NCBI GenBank assembly: GCA_009881065.1 | Contig: WXFE01000078.1 | Location: 16,001 to 64,971, forward strand | DNA length: 48,971 bases | Origin: Bacteroidales bacterium | GTDB taxonomy: Bacteria > Bacteroidota > Bacteroidia > Bacteroidales > VadinHA17 | Reading direction: 5' to 3' | Part shown: piece by piece, positions 9,101-16,966 of the stretch | Layout: each line of letters begins with the position of its first letter | How positions within the stretch are numbered: position 1 is the first letter of the stretch | Translations under genes and position numbers: made by a program | Notes under the pieces: model-generated | Seen by the model: the letters and a program-made list of their open reading frames with translations, nothing else | The model's database searches: none | Told to the model about the DNA's origin: nothing

Positions 9101-9345
9101 AAAAGCGCGACCAGCAGAGAGGCGACACGGGCTCCGGGGTCTGAAGGTTGCGACCCCTTTCGGGAATCAGGATTTCGGCCCCGCCGCCGGCTCCTCAGTC
9201 TGGAAGTTGAAAGTTTGAAAGTCAAAAGTTTGAAAGTCAGAGGTCGGAAGATCAAAGGTCCGAAGTCCAGAGATCCGAAGTTCAGGAGTTCTGAAGATCT
9301 GGCAGCCGGAGGGTCCCGGCGACGGGTTGCAGGGTAATTATTCAT
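6187..9345 (-). CDS. GH115 xylan alpha-(4-O-methyl)glucuronidase
   Basis: This is a 1052-residue glycoside hydrolase of family GH115, which cuts (4-O-methyl)glucuronic acid from internal xylose residues of polymeric glucuronoxylan. The body shows the family's large catalytic core, with HQEPMIRAQKEWDRRY, GLRGADDTEMGPGG and WAEDNWGNVRRLP stretches, followed by the C-terminal beta domains found in full-length members. The N-terminus is odd. A clear signal peptide (hydrophobic 74-90, AAA-Q cleavage) is preceded by about 70 residues that include a pentapeptide repeat encoded by a 15-bp minisatellite. No ATG or GTG lies between repeat and signal peptide. Either the repeat invaded the 5' end, or translation starts at a rare codon such as the TTG at residue 41. 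It is the fifth gene of the minus-strand operon. Confidence 0.93.
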   Translation of the reverse strand: MNNYPATRRRDPPAARSSELLNFGSLDFGPLIFRPLTFKLLTFKLSTSRLRSRRRGRNPDSRKGSQPSDPGARVASLLVALLLCSFSAAAQKQAKVIISAGKRAEAIILASAGSCAPLVVSPGEWPGVTRALADLQNDLSLVTGAMPDLITASKPPRAEFMIIAGTIGKSAAIDRLTKRKKIDVSAIKDKWESFIIQTVEKPFPGVKSALVIAGSNKRGTIYGIYEISRQAGVSPWHWWADVPAGKSSELYVIPGRHVWGEPSVKYRGIFLNDEYPALTRWVAFKYGNVTPSVNPPVPPDVANYGSEFYSRIFELLLRLKANYLWPAMWNNAFNEDDLRNASLADEYGIVMGTSHQEPMIRAQKEWDRRYLKTLGNWSWTHHEDTLVKFWREGIRRNKDYESIITIGLRGADDTEMGPGGPAANIEKLEKIVEVQREMIAEEIDSDVTKVPQSWCLYKEVQDYYHEGMRVPDDVTLLWAEDNWGNVRRLPVANERKRSGGAGIYYHFDYHGGPRSYQWINTSPIPKIWDQMSLAKQYGADRIWIVNVGHFRGYEIPLEYFLDLARDTGAMGSKGMSAWTEQWAADVFGPEHASEISEIIRDYTMFNGRRKPELLSPSTYSLVDYHEAERVVEEYNRLADKAEHIGHLLPAEMKDAYFHLVLFPVKACALVNELYVTAGKNALYASQGRANAGKMADRTEQLFAADTALMGYYNRVYAGGRWKHFMDQAHLGYIAWNDPPVNSLRHIRLERPVPAQGALPAITAEGSAEAWPGSATTPLLPPFDVFNKQTRYFEIFNRGDQPFVYTASADHPWIILSSSHGTVTDQERVDVSINWPELPYGQHNGTVTVAAERSEFKIGITAFRPEEPDPETVEGFVEADGYVSMEAVSYTGRHDSGERGWEQIEDYGRTGSGMRARAFTDAPPAVPGKDSPVLEYRIYFFSAGEFETVLYMAPSLNFLPDRNFRIGLSVDDSEPQLITVVPAGFNAENFNREWEETVRNSIRYVKGKIMVAGPGYHTLKVWMIDPGMVLEKVVVNTGGLRSSYLGPPESYSR
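9197..9301. repeat. 15-bp tandem repeat, 7 degenerate copies, inside the GH115 5' end
   Basis: Seven head-to-tail units begin at 9197, 9212, 9227, 9242, 9257, 9272 and 9287, with consensus close to rGTyyGAAGwTCArA. Copies 2 and 3 are nearly identical and the rest have diverged. Because 15 is a multiple of three, the minus-strand reading frame stays open and encodes units of the form L-x-F-x-x. Confidence 0.85.
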
Positions 9346-9365
9346 CAGCAGAAATCTTGATTTGT

Positions 9366-10751
9366 TTACAGAAGATCAAGAACGACAGTGGTTACTGATT
9401 TGGACTTCAAGGTAATATACTTGTCACTGCTGAGAGGCTGGATCTCCCTGTAGTTGTTTATTCCGTCAGTCTGGAATGCACGGATTGATGTTATTGTCCT
9501 GCCTGTTACTTCGAATTTGTAGTTGGCCGCATCAATAGTCGGATTGACCGCCACAACCGTAATCTTCCTGCCTGAAGGATCAATGAATGCTGACATCGGA
9601 ACCGACTGGGACGATACTTTAACCCTGAAATAACCTCTGTCAATCTCCTTTGAAAAATGCTTCATCATGTAATAGAAAGGAGTGACAGTAAAAGTGCCTG
9701 ATGGAGTCAGCCTGATCATGGAGTCATTATTGGAGTCGTCCCACGCCATCAGCCAGTAGATATAACCTGCGGCATTTGCCTCGTTGATGTTCTGGATGAT
9801 GAACCATGCTGTGTTGAACCATGTGAAGTTTGAATACTCGGTCATTATGCAGGGTTTGTTTCCGTAGGAGTCACGGATCATGTTGAGATCAGCCTTTGTC
9901 TGGGCAATGAGGGTAGAAGCAGTATAATTGTACGTATGATATGCATAGGCTTCCAGGTGCGGTTTGTTTTTGAGAGGATCTGAAAAAACGGCGAAAGTGT
10001 TTCCCCCCAGCTTACCGCTGTAACCTATGTTTTCGGCCTCGGGTCCGATCATCTTCGGCGGATCGGTTCTTGTCATGATCTTGTTGTAAACAGCGTCGAA
10101 AGCTGCATCATAACCGGCAAATTCCGTTGTCTCCACAGGCCTCCATTCGCACGTTTCCCAGTCGGGCGTGATCCAACCCGGTTCATTCTGAATGCTGATG
10201 TAATCAGGATTGAACTGCAGGTTGTCAAGAAGGTCATTCCAGTACTCCCCGAAAGCCTCATACACAAACGCTCCCTTATCCTTTTTGAGGGTGCCTTCGC
10301 GCAGATTGCCGTTGCTCTTCAGCGCCGACGGGGGAGTCCATGAACTCACGAGTGTCTGTATTGCCGGATTGAGTTGCTTTGCTATGGCATAGAGATCTCC
10401 GGTCACACTCCACAGCGTCTTTATTGAACCGTTCTCCATGGTGGCAGGGCTTTTTACGGCCGGGTAACCAAGCGGATAGTAATTATTCTTGAACCTGATT
10501 ATATCCGTTCCCAGATCCTCGAAAAGAAGAGTGCATATCTGCTCCTTATGCGGGCTTGAAGTGATCCTGTCAGAGTACCAGGTCAGTGATCCTCCGAATC
10601 CGATCATCTCCTGGTAAGTCACCGCAGGGTCAATGGCAATATTAGTTATAACCGGATCAATATCAGGCTTTTCCGGAACTTCGGGTTCGCTGCACGACTG
10701 GTACAGCAGAACCATTCCTGTTGTAATTACAAGGAGTATCGCTCTTTTCAT
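9366..10751 (-). CDS. GH30-family xylanase (glucuronoxylanase-like), lipoprotein
   Basis: This 461-residue protein is a predicted lipoprotein with lipobox Cys20 (LLYQSC), probably exported to the cell surface or periplasm. The GH30 (beta/alpha)8 barrel carries the acid/base Glu190 in SIQNEP and the nucleophile Glu305 in MTEYS. A side beta domain, made of strands from the extreme N-terminus and the C-terminal 100 residues, completes the fold. Subfamily GH30_8 enzymes cut xylan at positions set by the glucuronic acid branch. The locus context supports that activity, but I cannot place the subfamily's glucuronate-binding arginine with certainty. ATG 10751 was chosen because it starts the signal sequence; the frame is open 12 codons further upstream. 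Confidence 0.88.
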   Translation of the reverse strand: MKRAILLVITTGMVLLYQSCSEPEVPEKPDIDPVITNIAIDPAVTYQEMIGFGGSLTWYSDRITSSPHKEQICTLLFEDLGTDIIRFKNNYYPLGYPAVKSPATMENGSIKTLWSVTGDLYAIAKQLNPAIQTLVSSWTPPSALKSNGNLREGTLKKDKGAFVYEAFGEYWNDLLDNLQFNPDYISIQNEPGWITPDWETCEWRPVETTEFAGYDAAFDAVYNKIMTRTDPPKMIGPEAENIGYSGKLGGNTFAVFSDPLKNKPHLEAYAYHTYNYTASTLIAQTKADLNMIRDSYGNKPCIMTEYSNFTWFNTAWFIIQNINEANAAGYIYWLMAWDDSNNDSMIRLTPSGTFTVTPFYYMMKHFSKEIDRGYFRVKVSSQSVPMSAFIDPSGRKITVVAVNPTIDAANYKFEVTGRTITSIRAFQTDGINNYREIQPLSSDKYITLKSKSVTTVVLDLL

Positions 10752-10822
10752 AAAATCAGAATTCACTAAATCTGCAGACCATTTCAAAGAAAAGGTCCCG
10801 TACCAGTCCCTGTTCCGGGCTC

Positions 10823-13096
10823 TTAAACAACGGTCAGCATCGTCTTCTGCAGATCCTCATCCCTTGAAGAAGGGCCGGTCATTATCTCAAAATCACCCGG
10901 TTCCACTACATATTTCATATCAATATTGTGGAATGCAAGTTTGTCAGGAGTGATTTCGAAGGTGACCTTCTTTGTCTCACCGGGCTTCAACGAGATCCGC
11001 GCAAACCCCTTTAGTTCCTTGACAGGACGGGTCACACTGCTGACCATATCGCGTATGTAAAGCTGCACGATCTCATCACCGGCCACTTTACCGGCGTTCT
11101 TCACCTCAACCATGACCTTCGTGGCTTCACTCTTCTTTATAGTCGTCTTCTTCAGAACCGGCTTGCCGTATTTGAATTTTGTATAGCTCAGCCCGTAACC
11201 GAAGTGGAACAATGGTTTGATATCCAATGAAATGTAGTCCTGCCACCGGGCGCTGGGCTTGTGGTTGTAATACATCGGGATCTGTCCGACCGATTTCGGG
11301 AAGGTGATGGTAAGCTTGCCGGACGGATTGACCTCTCCGAAGATGATGTCTGCGGCTGCAGTACCTGTCTCCTGCCCCATGTACCATCCCTCAACAATAG
11401 CGGGAACTGTTTCAGCCAGCTTATTGATGGAGAGCGGTCTGCCGTTAGCCAGGTAAAGCACCACGGGCTTGCCGAGGGCTGTTATGGCGTCTGCCAGTTC
11501 ATTCTGTTCGCCGAAGAGATCAAGGGTCATGTTGTCACCAATATGGTTCTGAGCCCATGCCTCGCGGCAGAGATGTTCATTTTCGCCCAGGGCAAGTATT
11601 ACCAGGTCAGCTTCCTTTGCCACTTTCACGGCTTCCTTTATGAGTTTGAGATTCTCTTCACGCGAAGCGAAGATGATCTCATCATATTTCCAGTTGAAAT
11701 AGCTGAGCGTAGTGTTGATGGTCAGCCTGCAACCCTGTGCGAAGAGCACTTCGGTGCCGCTTCCTGCCTTCGCCCTGATTCCGTCAAGGAGACTCACCTT
11801 CTCATAAGGCTCGCCCGAATAGCCTCCGAACCACACATCCTTCGCGCAGGGGCCGATGACAGCAATCTTTTTGTATTTCCCCTTCTGCAGCGGGAGAAGC
11901 CCATCGTTCTTCAGCAGGACAATAGACTCATGTGCGGCCTTCAGTGCTGTCTTCCTGTGCATCAGTGATTTACTTACCGCTACGGCCTCTTTCTCATCTA
12001 TATATGGATTCTCGAAGAGCCCCATGCTGAACTTGAATGCCAGCGCCTGCTCAACAGCATGGTCAACATCTTCCTTTTTGACTTTCCTTTTCCTTACCAG
12101 TTCGGGAAGGAGGCGATACAGGTTTGCCTGCGGGAACTCGAATTGCACCCCGGAGTTGAATGCTGTGATGGTTGCATCCACAGCATCGGTACAGACAAAG
12201 TGCTTGTTAAAGAGATGTTCTACGCCATTGTAGTCCGATACAATCATTCCCTTATAGCCCCATTCATCGCGAAGGAGATCTTTCAGAAGCCACCTGTTCG
12301 CGTGCGAGGGGACTCCGTCGACCTCGTTGTACGAAGGCATGATTGACACCGGTTTTGCATGGTCAATGCACATCTTGAACGGCGGCATGTGATAATCACG
12401 CAGCACCCTTATTGAATGGTTGGCAGGCGCCTGGTTGAGTCCGCCTTCAGATTCGCCATGGCCCACAAGGTGCTTGAGTGTAGCAGCAACATTGTTCTTG
12501 TCAACTTTGCCGTTGTCACTTCCCTGCAGTCCCTTTACTGCTGCTATTGAGAGCATCCCGTTGAGGTACGGGTCTTCTCCATAGGTCTCCTCGGTGCGCC
12601 CCCAGCGCGGGTCGCGGCAGACATCAATAACCGGGGTAAGTGCGTGATGGGTACCACGCGATCTCATTTCATGGGCTACAATGCCGTACACTTTTTCAAA
12701 GAGCGCGGTATCCCAGGAGCATGCCAGCCCTATTGCCTGCGGGAATACGGTGGCTTCCGGCCTCATCATGCCATGCTGCCCCTCGTCAACAAAGAGGGCG
12801 GGGATACCCAGGCGGGTCTCTTCAACCAGATACTTCTGGATGGCATTGCGCATCGTGACGGTGTCTTTAATACCAAAGGGAGCCGGATGAACCGAGTGGC
12901 AACCGAGACCAAAGATCTCCTTCATCTTTGCAGGATCACTGAAGATCTCAGGTTTGAAATCCTCTACTCCTCCATTCCAGAGTCCCATCAGCTGGGCACA
13001 TTTCTCCTCAAGAGTCATTCTTCCCATCAGGTCCTCAACTCTTTTCTTTATGGAAAGAGAAGGATCCTTATACGGTGCATTTACTGTTTTTTTCAT
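10823..13096 (-). CDS. GH3 beta-xylosidase / beta-glucosidase, probably cytoplasmic
   Basis: This 757-residue GH3 enzyme has the classic order: an N-terminal TIM barrel, an alpha/beta sandwich and a fibronectin-III-like domain (about 660-757). The nucleophile is Asp288 in VSDYNG. Substrate-binding motifs include DPRWGRTEETYGEDP (162-176) and KHLVGHGE (208-215). Unlike the other glycosidases in this operon, it starts MKKTVNAPYKDPS with no signal peptide. It therefore probably acts in the cytoplasm on xylo-oligosaccharides imported by the GPH symporter encoded two genes upstream. GH3 members split between xylosidases and glucosidases; xylosidase is preferred from context. Confidence 0.9.
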   Translation of the reverse strand: MKKTVNAPYKDPSLSIKKRVEDLMGRMTLEEKCAQLMGLWNGGVEDFKPEIFSDPAKMKEIFGLGCHSVHPAPFGIKDTVTMRNAIQKYLVEETRLGIPALFVDEGQHGMMRPEATVFPQAIGLACSWDTALFEKVYGIVAHEMRSRGTHHALTPVIDVCRDPRWGRTEETYGEDPYLNGMLSIAAVKGLQGSDNGKVDKNNVAATLKHLVGHGESEGGLNQAPANHSIRVLRDYHMPPFKMCIDHAKPVSIMPSYNEVDGVPSHANRWLLKDLLRDEWGYKGMIVSDYNGVEHLFNKHFVCTDAVDATITAFNSGVQFEFPQANLYRLLPELVRKRKVKKEDVDHAVEQALAFKFSMGLFENPYIDEKEAVAVSKSLMHRKTALKAAHESIVLLKNDGLLPLQKGKYKKIAVIGPCAKDVWFGGYSGEPYEKVSLLDGIRAKAGSGTEVLFAQGCRLTINTTLSYFNWKYDEIIFASREENLKLIKEAVKVAKEADLVILALGENEHLCREAWAQNHIGDNMTLDLFGEQNELADAITALGKPVVLYLANGRPLSINKLAETVPAIVEGWYMGQETGTAAADIIFGEVNPSGKLTITFPKSVGQIPMYYNHKPSARWQDYISLDIKPLFHFGYGLSYTKFKYGKPVLKKTTIKKSEATKVMVEVKNAGKVAGDEIVQLYIRDMVSSVTRPVKELKGFARISLKPGETKKVTFEITPDKLAFHNIDMKYVVEPGDFEIMTGPSSRDEDLQKTMLTVV

Positions 13097-13109
13097 TATG
13101 ATGTGATTT

Positions 13110-14228
13110 TTATTTAAGTTTTTTCACCTCCCGGATGACAGCATCATAGGCTGGTTTGGGAGTATAGTCACGGTTGAAAAGAAGCGGGTAGTTGGTACGG
13201 CCGGGGATGGGCCATCCGTTCTTCCATGAATAGCCGTCATGTACACCCCAGAAGGTCACCCTGGTAATGAGATCGTCATGCTTCAGTAGTATCCTGAAAA
13301 CCTCTTCATAGCGATTTGTAAGTAGCATCTGAACGGAATCGGGAAGCCCTTCCACGTAGGGATTGAGTGAGTCAAGGTACGCACCCATGTTAGATATCTC
13401 TGCCCCGAAAAACCTTGTAGGAGTAGGCAGCACGTTGATTTCCATCTCGGTGATCATCACCTTTATCCCCAGTGCGCCATACAGGCCGATGCTCTCGTCG
13501 ATGATTGCCAGGTCAGGTGAGTCGAGGTGCCAGTGCCCCTGGATTCCCACACCGTCGATACGAATCCCTTTTGCCTGAAGGTTCTCTATTATTGGTATCA
13601 CCCCGGCAAGTTTGGCAGGCTCCTCAATGTTGTAGTCATTGTAATAGAGTTCTGCATCAGGGTCAGCCTCGTTGGCGAAGATGAAAGCCTTTTCGATGTA
13701 GTCTTCACCTATTATTTCGAGCCATTTTGTATTACGCAGCGTGCCATCTTCGTTCAAGGCTTCGTTGACCACGTCCCAGCCGAGGACACGGCCTTTGTAG
13801 TGTCCGACGACGGTATGGATATGCTCACGCATCCTTTCCAGGAGAGCATCGCGTGTCAGCTGATTGCCAAGTGAATCCTGGAAAACCCACCTGGGCGTCT
13901 GGGAGTGCCATACCAGTGTATGACCGATGACTTTCATGCCGTTCTGTTCCGCAAAGTCGACAATACTGTCGGCCAGGCCGAAGTTGTAAACACCCGGTTC
14001 GGGATGGATACGTTCCCATTTCATTTCATTCTCAGCGGTGACGGAGTTGAACTGACTGGCAATGAAAGGCAGGGCCTGCGGATCAGTACCGGAGATCTGC
14101 ATCCCGTTCATGGCAGTGCCTATCAGGAAGTGATCTTCAAACGCCTTCTTCAGGGTGATGTCATTGTTTCCGCATGCTGAGAGCATGATCGCAATGGCTG
14201 CAACAGCCGGCATAAAAATCTTTTTCAT
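13110..14228 (-). CDS. GH10 endo-1,4-beta-xylanase, lipoprotein
   Basis: This 372-residue GH10 xylanase has a lipoprotein signal ending in LSAC (Cys19). It has a single TIM-barrel domain with acid/base Glu156 in WDVVNEAL and nucleophile Glu261 in ITEMEI. Substrate-binding landmarks include NEMKWE (67-72), HTLVWHSQ (103-110) and GIQGHWH (228-234). No carbohydrate-binding module is present. It cuts the xylan backbone and tolerates substituents, producing the glucuronate-capped oligosaccharides that GH67 enzymes need. It lies 13 bases before the GH3 gene and is clearly cotranscribed with it. Confidence 0.95.
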   Translation of the reverse strand: MKKIFMPAVAAIAIMLSACGNNDITLKKAFEDHFLIGTAMNGMQISGTDPQALPFIASQFNSVTAENEMKWERIHPEPGVYNFGLADSIVDFAEQNGMKVIGHTLVWHSQTPRWVFQDSLGNQLTRDALLERMREHIHTVVGHYKGRVLGWDVVNEALNEDGTLRNTKWLEIIGEDYIEKAFIFANEADPDAELYYNDYNIEEPAKLAGVIPIIENLQAKGIRIDGVGIQGHWHLDSPDLAIIDESIGLYGALGIKVMITEMEINVLPTPTRFFGAEISNMGAYLDSLNPYVEGLPDSVQMLLTNRYEEVFRILLKHDDLITRVTFWGVHDGYSWKNGWPIPGRTNYPLLFNRDYTPKPAYDAVIREVKKLK

Positions 14229-14277
14229 AGTTGTTTTATCTGTTTATAATTCATAATATCTGCATCTGCCAGTTGGT

Positions 14278-15729
14278 TTATTCCGTATAGGCTTTGCGCC
14301 TTTCTGCCAGTTCATCCTGCATCTGGTATTCAACCTTTTTCCCGATGTCGTATCTGAAGAGCGCTACAACGCAGAAGACCAGTGCGATGACCGGGAATAT
14401 GCTCACCGAGAGTCTGATCCCCTGTACGGCTGTTGCTGTCTGTGCCACGTTGGCAACATATCCGTATCCATTAAGCAGCCATCCGGCCAATGCACCGCCG
14501 ACAGCCAGCCCGACTTTCAGTCCGACCACTATTCCGGCAAAGACAATACCTGTAGCACGCCTGTTGAATTTCCACTCTGAATAGTCAGCCACGTCTGCCA
14601 TCATTGCCCACGGCAGCGGCATTGTTACGCCCCATGAGAAGTTGAAGAGTATTGAGAGGATCAGTATAGCCCATATTCCTGAGGGGGGTACCACAAAGAA
14701 GAGAGCGGCCATGATGCCTGCAATAATCAGCCATGATCTGAAGACATCGCGCTTGCCGAATCTTTTTGCCAGGGCGTTGCCAACGGCTATTCCCGGGATC
14801 GCGCACAGCTGACATATTATATTTATAACGCTGAAACTGTTGTCTGCATAGTTGGCGCCGACGGCTGTAAGCTTAAGGCTTTCGAGAAGGCCAAACAGCC
14901 CTTTGTCAATGTTTACAAGGAACTGACGCATGCTTTCCGGATCAAGATAGTACTTGAAGTAGTAGAGAAGGATGCTGTTGCGCATTGACAGGAATATGAA
15001 CATAAAGAGGAAAACAATAAACATCAATACCCACTGCCTGTTGTGCACCAGATCCGTGAGGTCCTGCCTGAGTGAGCTCTTCTGCTGCGGGGGAGGGGCT
15101 ATCCTCTCTTTTGTGGTGAAGAAGGTTATGAAGAAGAAGATTATTGCAAGGAGGCTGAAAATACCCATTGTGATCTGGTATCCCTTTGCACTGTCACCGG
15201 CACCGAAGTGGTTGACCATTGGCAGTGCGAATCCCATGATTGCAATGGTAGCAAGGGTGACCACAACAAATCTTACTGATGAGAGGCTGGTACGTTCCTT
15301 CATATTCCCGGTTATAACACCGCTGAGTGCCGAGTAGGGATTATTGTTTGCCGAGTAGACTGTCAGAAGGAGCAGGTAGGTTATATAAGCATAGATCAGT
15401 TTGCCGGTCCCCCCCAGGTTGGGTGTTCTGAAGGCCAGATACCCCAGAACGCCGAAAGGAATAGCGGTCCAAAGTATCCAGGGCCTGAATTTACCCCAGC
15501 GAGTGTTGGTACGGTCAGCAAGTGCACCGAAGATAGGGTCACAGACTGCTCCCCATAGCCTGGCAATCAGGAACAGCGTGGCAGCTGCCCCCGCCGAAAG
15601 CCCGAAAGTATCAGTGTAAAAGCTGAGCTGAAGCAGCATCATTGTCTGGAAAATGAAGTTGGCTGCACCGTCACCAAGACTGTAGCCCAGCTTCTCCCTG
15701 AAAGATAGTTTTCCTGTTGCGGATTGCAT
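14278..15729 (-). CDS. GPH-family (MFS) pentoside/hexuronide:cation symporter
   Basis: This is a 483-residue integral membrane protein with about 12 hydrophobic segments. It belongs to the glycoside-pentoside-hexuronide symporters. The N-terminal FREKLGYSLGDGAANF and the first cytoplasmic loop ADRTNTRWGKFRPW are characteristic. It should drive uptake of xylosides or (methyl)glucuronides across the inner membrane with a cation gradient. As first gene of the minus-strand xylan operon, opposite the LacI gene, it is the likely entry route for xylo-oligosaccharides, and perhaps for 4-O-methylglucuronate. ATG 15729 matches the family N-terminus; the upstream in-frame extension lies in the regulatory gap. 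Confidence 0.92.
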   Translation of the reverse strand: MQSATGKLSFREKLGYSLGDGAANFIFQTMMLLQLSFYTDTFGLSAGAAATLFLIARLWGAVCDPIFGALADRTNTRWGKFRPWILWTAIPFGVLGYLAFRTPNLGGTGKLIYAYITYLLLLTVYSANNNPYSALSGVITGNMKERTSLSSVRFVVVTLATIAIMGFALPMVNHFGAGDSAKGYQITMGIFSLLAIIFFFITFFTTKERIAPPPQQKSSLRQDLTDLVHNRQWVLMFIVFLFMFIFLSMRNSILLYYFKYYLDPESMRQFLVNIDKGLFGLLESLKLTAVGANYADNSFSVINIICQLCAIPGIAVGNALAKRFGKRDVFRSWLIIAGIMAALFFVVPPSGIWAILILSILFNFSWGVTMPLPWAMMADVADYSEWKFNRRATGIVFAGIVVGLKVGLAVGGALAGWLLNGYGYVANVAQTATAVQGIRLSVSIFPVIALVFCVVALFRYDIGKKVEYQMQDELAERRKAYTE

Positions 15730-15844
15730 GGTCAATTGATTGTTAGAATTATACTTGTATAAGGTTGATAGAATCGCATTTGTACATGGCACCGCCATTT
15801 ACGGTATAAAATGTTATTAAAAGTATATATTATGAATTAAATGC

Positions 15845-15856
15845 GCAACCGATTGC
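15845..15856. promoter_or_regulatory. LacI-family operator in the divergent control region
   Basis: GCAACCGATTGC is a perfect match to the LacI/PurR/CcpA-type palindrome GCAAnCGnTTGC with the central CG step. It lies 58 bases before the LacI gene and 116 bases before the symporter gene, in a 184-bp AT-rich divergent gap. A full match at ten fixed positions is expected about once per million bases by chance. It probably lets the adjacent regulator control both xylan operons. Confidence 0.8.
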
Positions 15857-15913
15857 AAAAAATAATTCAGAAAATTTCAAAAATAGCAGTTTTCTTACTT
15901 ATTTTGAGAAATT

Positions 15914-16966
15914 ATGACCGGAATGAAGAAAAAAGGCGAAGTTACAATCTATGATATCTCCAGGGCTTTGAATATCTCTGCTTCGACGGTCTCGCGTGGC
16001 CTTAACAACAGCCCCCAGGTAAGGAAGGAATTACGGAAAAAGATAATGAATAAAGCCCGGGAGATGGGCTATCAGCATAATAAGTTTGCATCTAACCTCA
16101 GACAGAAGCGCACAAAGACCCTCGGGGTAGTAATCCCAAGAATTGACAGTCACTTCATGTCAACCGTAATTTCCGGCATGGAGAAGGTGGCTAATAATGC
16201 GGGTTATCAGCTGCTTATCAGTCAGAGCGAGGAATCTGCCACCCTTGAGGAAGCCAATATACAGGCACTGTTTAACAGCCGTGTTGACGGGCTGCTCGTC
16301 TCTCTCACCTATGAAACAAAGACAAAGGATGCATTTGCGGATATACTGCGAAAGGACATACCCCTGGTCTTTTTTGACAGGGTGTTTGATTGCGGCAATT
16401 GCGTCAGCGTGGTAATTGACAACTACAGAGCAGGATATGAGGCCACACAACACCTGATTGGTCAGGGGTGCAGAAAAATCGCACATATTGCAGGAAGCCT
16501 CAACAGGAATGTTTACAATGACAGGTACCGCGGATACCGCCAGGCGCTCACGGACAATTCGATGGACTTTAATGACAAGATGCTCATAATTACTGACCTG
16601 GGAGATGATCTGGGGGTATCAATAATCAATCATCTGTTGAACAGCGGTACCATGCCTGACGGCATCTTCACAGCCAATGACAGTTCGGCCGTATCTCTCA
16701 TATGTGAACTGAAGCGAAAAGGATTCCGGGTGCCTGATGACGTTGCCATAGTGGGGTTTAATGATGATCCGGTGTCACGAATAGTGGAACCTAACCTGAC
16801 AACGGTACATTACCCCGGCAGGGCCATGGGCGAGGTGGCCGCATCAACTATGATAAGGCTTCTTGAAGGTGAACAATTCGGAAAGATCAATTCAATAACC
16901 CTCAGTCATGAACTGATAATCAGGCAGTCATCGATCAGGCAGGGTCAACCGGAAAGCCATGAATAG
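15914..16966 (+). CDS. LacI-family transcriptional regulator of the xylan operons
   Basis: This 350-residue repressor has an N-terminal helix-turn-helix (residues 10-33, TIYDISRALNISASTVSRGL), the hinge and a periplasmic-binding-protein-like sugar domain (from about residue 67, KTLGVVIPRI). It is the first gene of the plus-strand operon and overlaps the GH67 start by 8 bases. A LacI-type operator sits directly upstream. The effector is probably a xylan-derived sugar (xylose, xylobiose, glucuronate or its methyl ether). ATG 15923 is an alternative start three codons in. Confidence 0.93.
   Translation: MTGMKKKGEVTIYDISRALNISASTVSRGLNNSPQVRKELRKKIMNKAREMGYQHNKFASNLRQKRTKTLGVVIPRIDSHFMSTVISGMEKVANNAGYQLLISQSEESATLEEANIQALFNSRVDGLLVSLTYETKTKDAFADILRKDIPLVFFDRVFDCGNCVSVVIDNYRAGYEATQHLIGQGCRKIAHIAGSLNRNVYNDRYRGYRQALTDNSMDFNDKMLIITDLGDDLGVSIINHLLNSGTMPDGIFTANDSSAVSLICELKRKGFRVPDDVAIVGFNDDPVSRIVEPNLTTVHYPGRAMGEVAASTMIRLLEGEQFGKINSITLSHELIIRQSSIRQGQPESHE

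Noticed and set aside
8684..9337. A 217-codon open frame antisense to the GH115 N-terminus
   Set aside because: It is opposite the GH115 coding region and is partly composed of the 15-bp repeat; no family resemblance.
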